In this document: positions 4,333 to 5,055 of the stretch, piece after piece
Layout of the letters: each line of letters opens with the position of its first letter
How positions within the stretch are numbered: position 1 is the first letter of the stretch
Origin: Paracoccaceae bacterium
GTDB taxonomy: Bacteria; Pseudomonadota; Alphaproteobacteria; Rhodobacterales; Rhodobacteraceae
Assembly: GCA_003250135.1 (NCBI GenBank)
Contig: QKHF01000166.1
Location: 1-5,055 of the forward strand
Reading direction: 5' to 3'
Length of the DNA stretch: 5,055 nt
Notes under the pieces: generated by a model
The model's input: the letters and a program-made list of their open reading frames with translations, nothing else
Databases searched by the model: none
Told to the model about the DNA's origin: nothing
Program-made: the position numbers and the translations under genes

Positions 4333-5055
4333 GCCTTCGGGCTGATCCGGGTCACATGGCCCATCTTGCGCCCCGGGCGGGCCTCCGCCTTGCCATAGAG
4401 ATGCAGCCCGGCATGGGGCTCGGCGGCCAGCGCCGCCCAGTCATCGGCGTCTTCGCCAATCAGGTTGGTCATCACCGCGTCCGAATGGCGTGAGCCGTCG
4501 CCGAGCGGCCAGCCGCAGACTGCGCGGATATGCTGCTCGAACTGGTCCACATGGGTCGCCTCGATGGTCCAGTGACCCGAATTGTGGACCCGCGGCGCGA
4601 ATTCGTTGACCACGAGGCCGCTCGACGTCTCGAACAACTCCACCCCGATCACGCCGACATAGTCCAGCGCGTTGAGGATCTTTCCCGTCAGCAGCGCGGC
4701 GTCCATCGTTCGCCCGGCGGAGATCTCGGCGGGCAGGGTGGTGGTGTGCAGGATCCCGTCCTTGTGCACGTTCTCGCCGGGATCGTAGCAGGCGACCGCG
4801 CCGTCCATGCCTCGCGCGCCGATCACCGAGATCTCGCGGCGGAAGTCCACAAAGCCTTCTAGGATCGCGGGCGCGCCCTTGAGCGACGCCAACGCGTCCG
4901 CCGCATCCGCCTGCGTCCTGATGCGCGCCTGTCCCTTGCCGTCATAGCCGAAGCGGCGGGTCTTCAGGATCGCGGGCGCGCCGATCCGCTCCAACGCCGC
5001 CTCCAGCGATGCGGCGTCGTCCACCCGCGCGAAGGGCGCCACCGCGAGACCTAGA
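4329..5055 (-). CDS. purK: N5-carboxyaminoimidazole ribonucleotide synthase, 5' end cut off by window
   Basis: The minus-strand frame is open from the right edge to TAG at 4331-4329, giving 241 residues; PurK is usually about 350-360, so roughly the first 110 residues lie outside. PurK is an ATP-grasp enzyme that makes N5-CAIR from AIR, ATP and bicarbonate in purine synthesis, feeding PurE. Visible, numbered within the fragment: the ATP loop KTRRFGYDGKGQ (31-42), EGFVDFRREISV (66-77), the metal-binding GVIGVELFE (134-142), NEFAPRVHNSGHWT (150-163) with the conserved Asn-Glu and His residues, and the C-terminal HLYGKAEARPGRKMGHVT (218-235). A GTG at 5042-5040 could be misread as a start, but homology and the open frame (LGLAVAPF) continue through it. 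By common gene order purE would lie further right. The stop overlaps that of coq9. Confidence 0.96.
   Translation of the reverse strand, partial: LGLAVAPFARVDDAASLEAALERIGAPAILKTRRFGYDGKGQARIRTQADAADALASLKGAPAILEGFVDFRREISVIGARGMDGAVACYDPGENVHKDGILHTTTLPAEISAGRTMDAALLTGKILNALDYVGVIGVELFETSSGLVVNEFAPRVHNSGHWTIEATHVDQFEQHIRAVCGWPLGDGSRHSDAVMTNLIGEDADDWAALAAEPHAGLHLYGKAEARPGRKMGHVTRISPKA

Noticed and set aside
5040..5042. GTG as the true start of purK
   Set aside because: The frame is open to the window edge and the residues before it (LGLAVAPF) continue the PurK family sequence. About a third of the protein is still missing, so this is a truncated gene.

Overview
The window is GC-rich, gene-dense DNA from an alphaproteobacterium, most likely a member of the Rhodobacterales or a close relative. 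The main pointers are a COQ9-family ubiquinone biosynthesis protein (restricted to alphaproteobacteria and mitochondria), a 68-residue ribosomal protein S21 of alphaproteobacterial type, and the codon and base composition. The genus is inference from sequence alone. Nothing looks like a mobile element, phage, CRISPR array or tRNA/rRNA gene. It reads as ordinary core chromosome.

Layout from left to right. (1) The last 23 codons of a + strand panC (pantothenate synthetase) are followed after 27 bases by rluA, a 23S rRNA/tRNA pseudouridine synthase. (2) Convergent to rluA, only 6 bases away, is a minus-strand run of three genes read right to left: a PPP-family metallophosphoesterase (2479-1715), a small secreted protein of unknown function (1615-1217) and a FlK-like hot-dog thioesterase (1170-769). 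(3) A 216-base divergent spacer separates the phosphatase from a + strand YbaK/aminoacyl-tRNA deacylase-like gene (2696-3166). (4) A good intrinsic terminator (hairpin 3195-3221, U-tract 3186-3191 on the minus strand) ends rpsU, which runs leftward from a GTG start at 3489. (5) A 120-base divergent spacer with a recognisable rpsU promoter leads into coq9 (3610-4332). (6) coq9 meets purK tail to tail, sharing a CTAG tetranucleotide that is TAG on both strands. purK runs out of the window at the right edge, so its N-terminal third is missing.

The genes share a housekeeping theme rather than one pathway. rluA (RNA modification), the YbaK-like protein (probably clearing mischarged tRNA) and rpsU (ribosome) serve translation. 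panC, purK and coq9 serve cofactor and nucleotide synthesis. The thioesterase, the phosphatase and the secreted protein have no assigned substrate. I found no convincing evidence of a new multi-gene system. The points most worth a second look are the FlK-type catalytic triad in the thioesterase, the unassigned secreted two-cysteine protein, the YbaK subfamily question, and several small regulatory or structural signals between genes.
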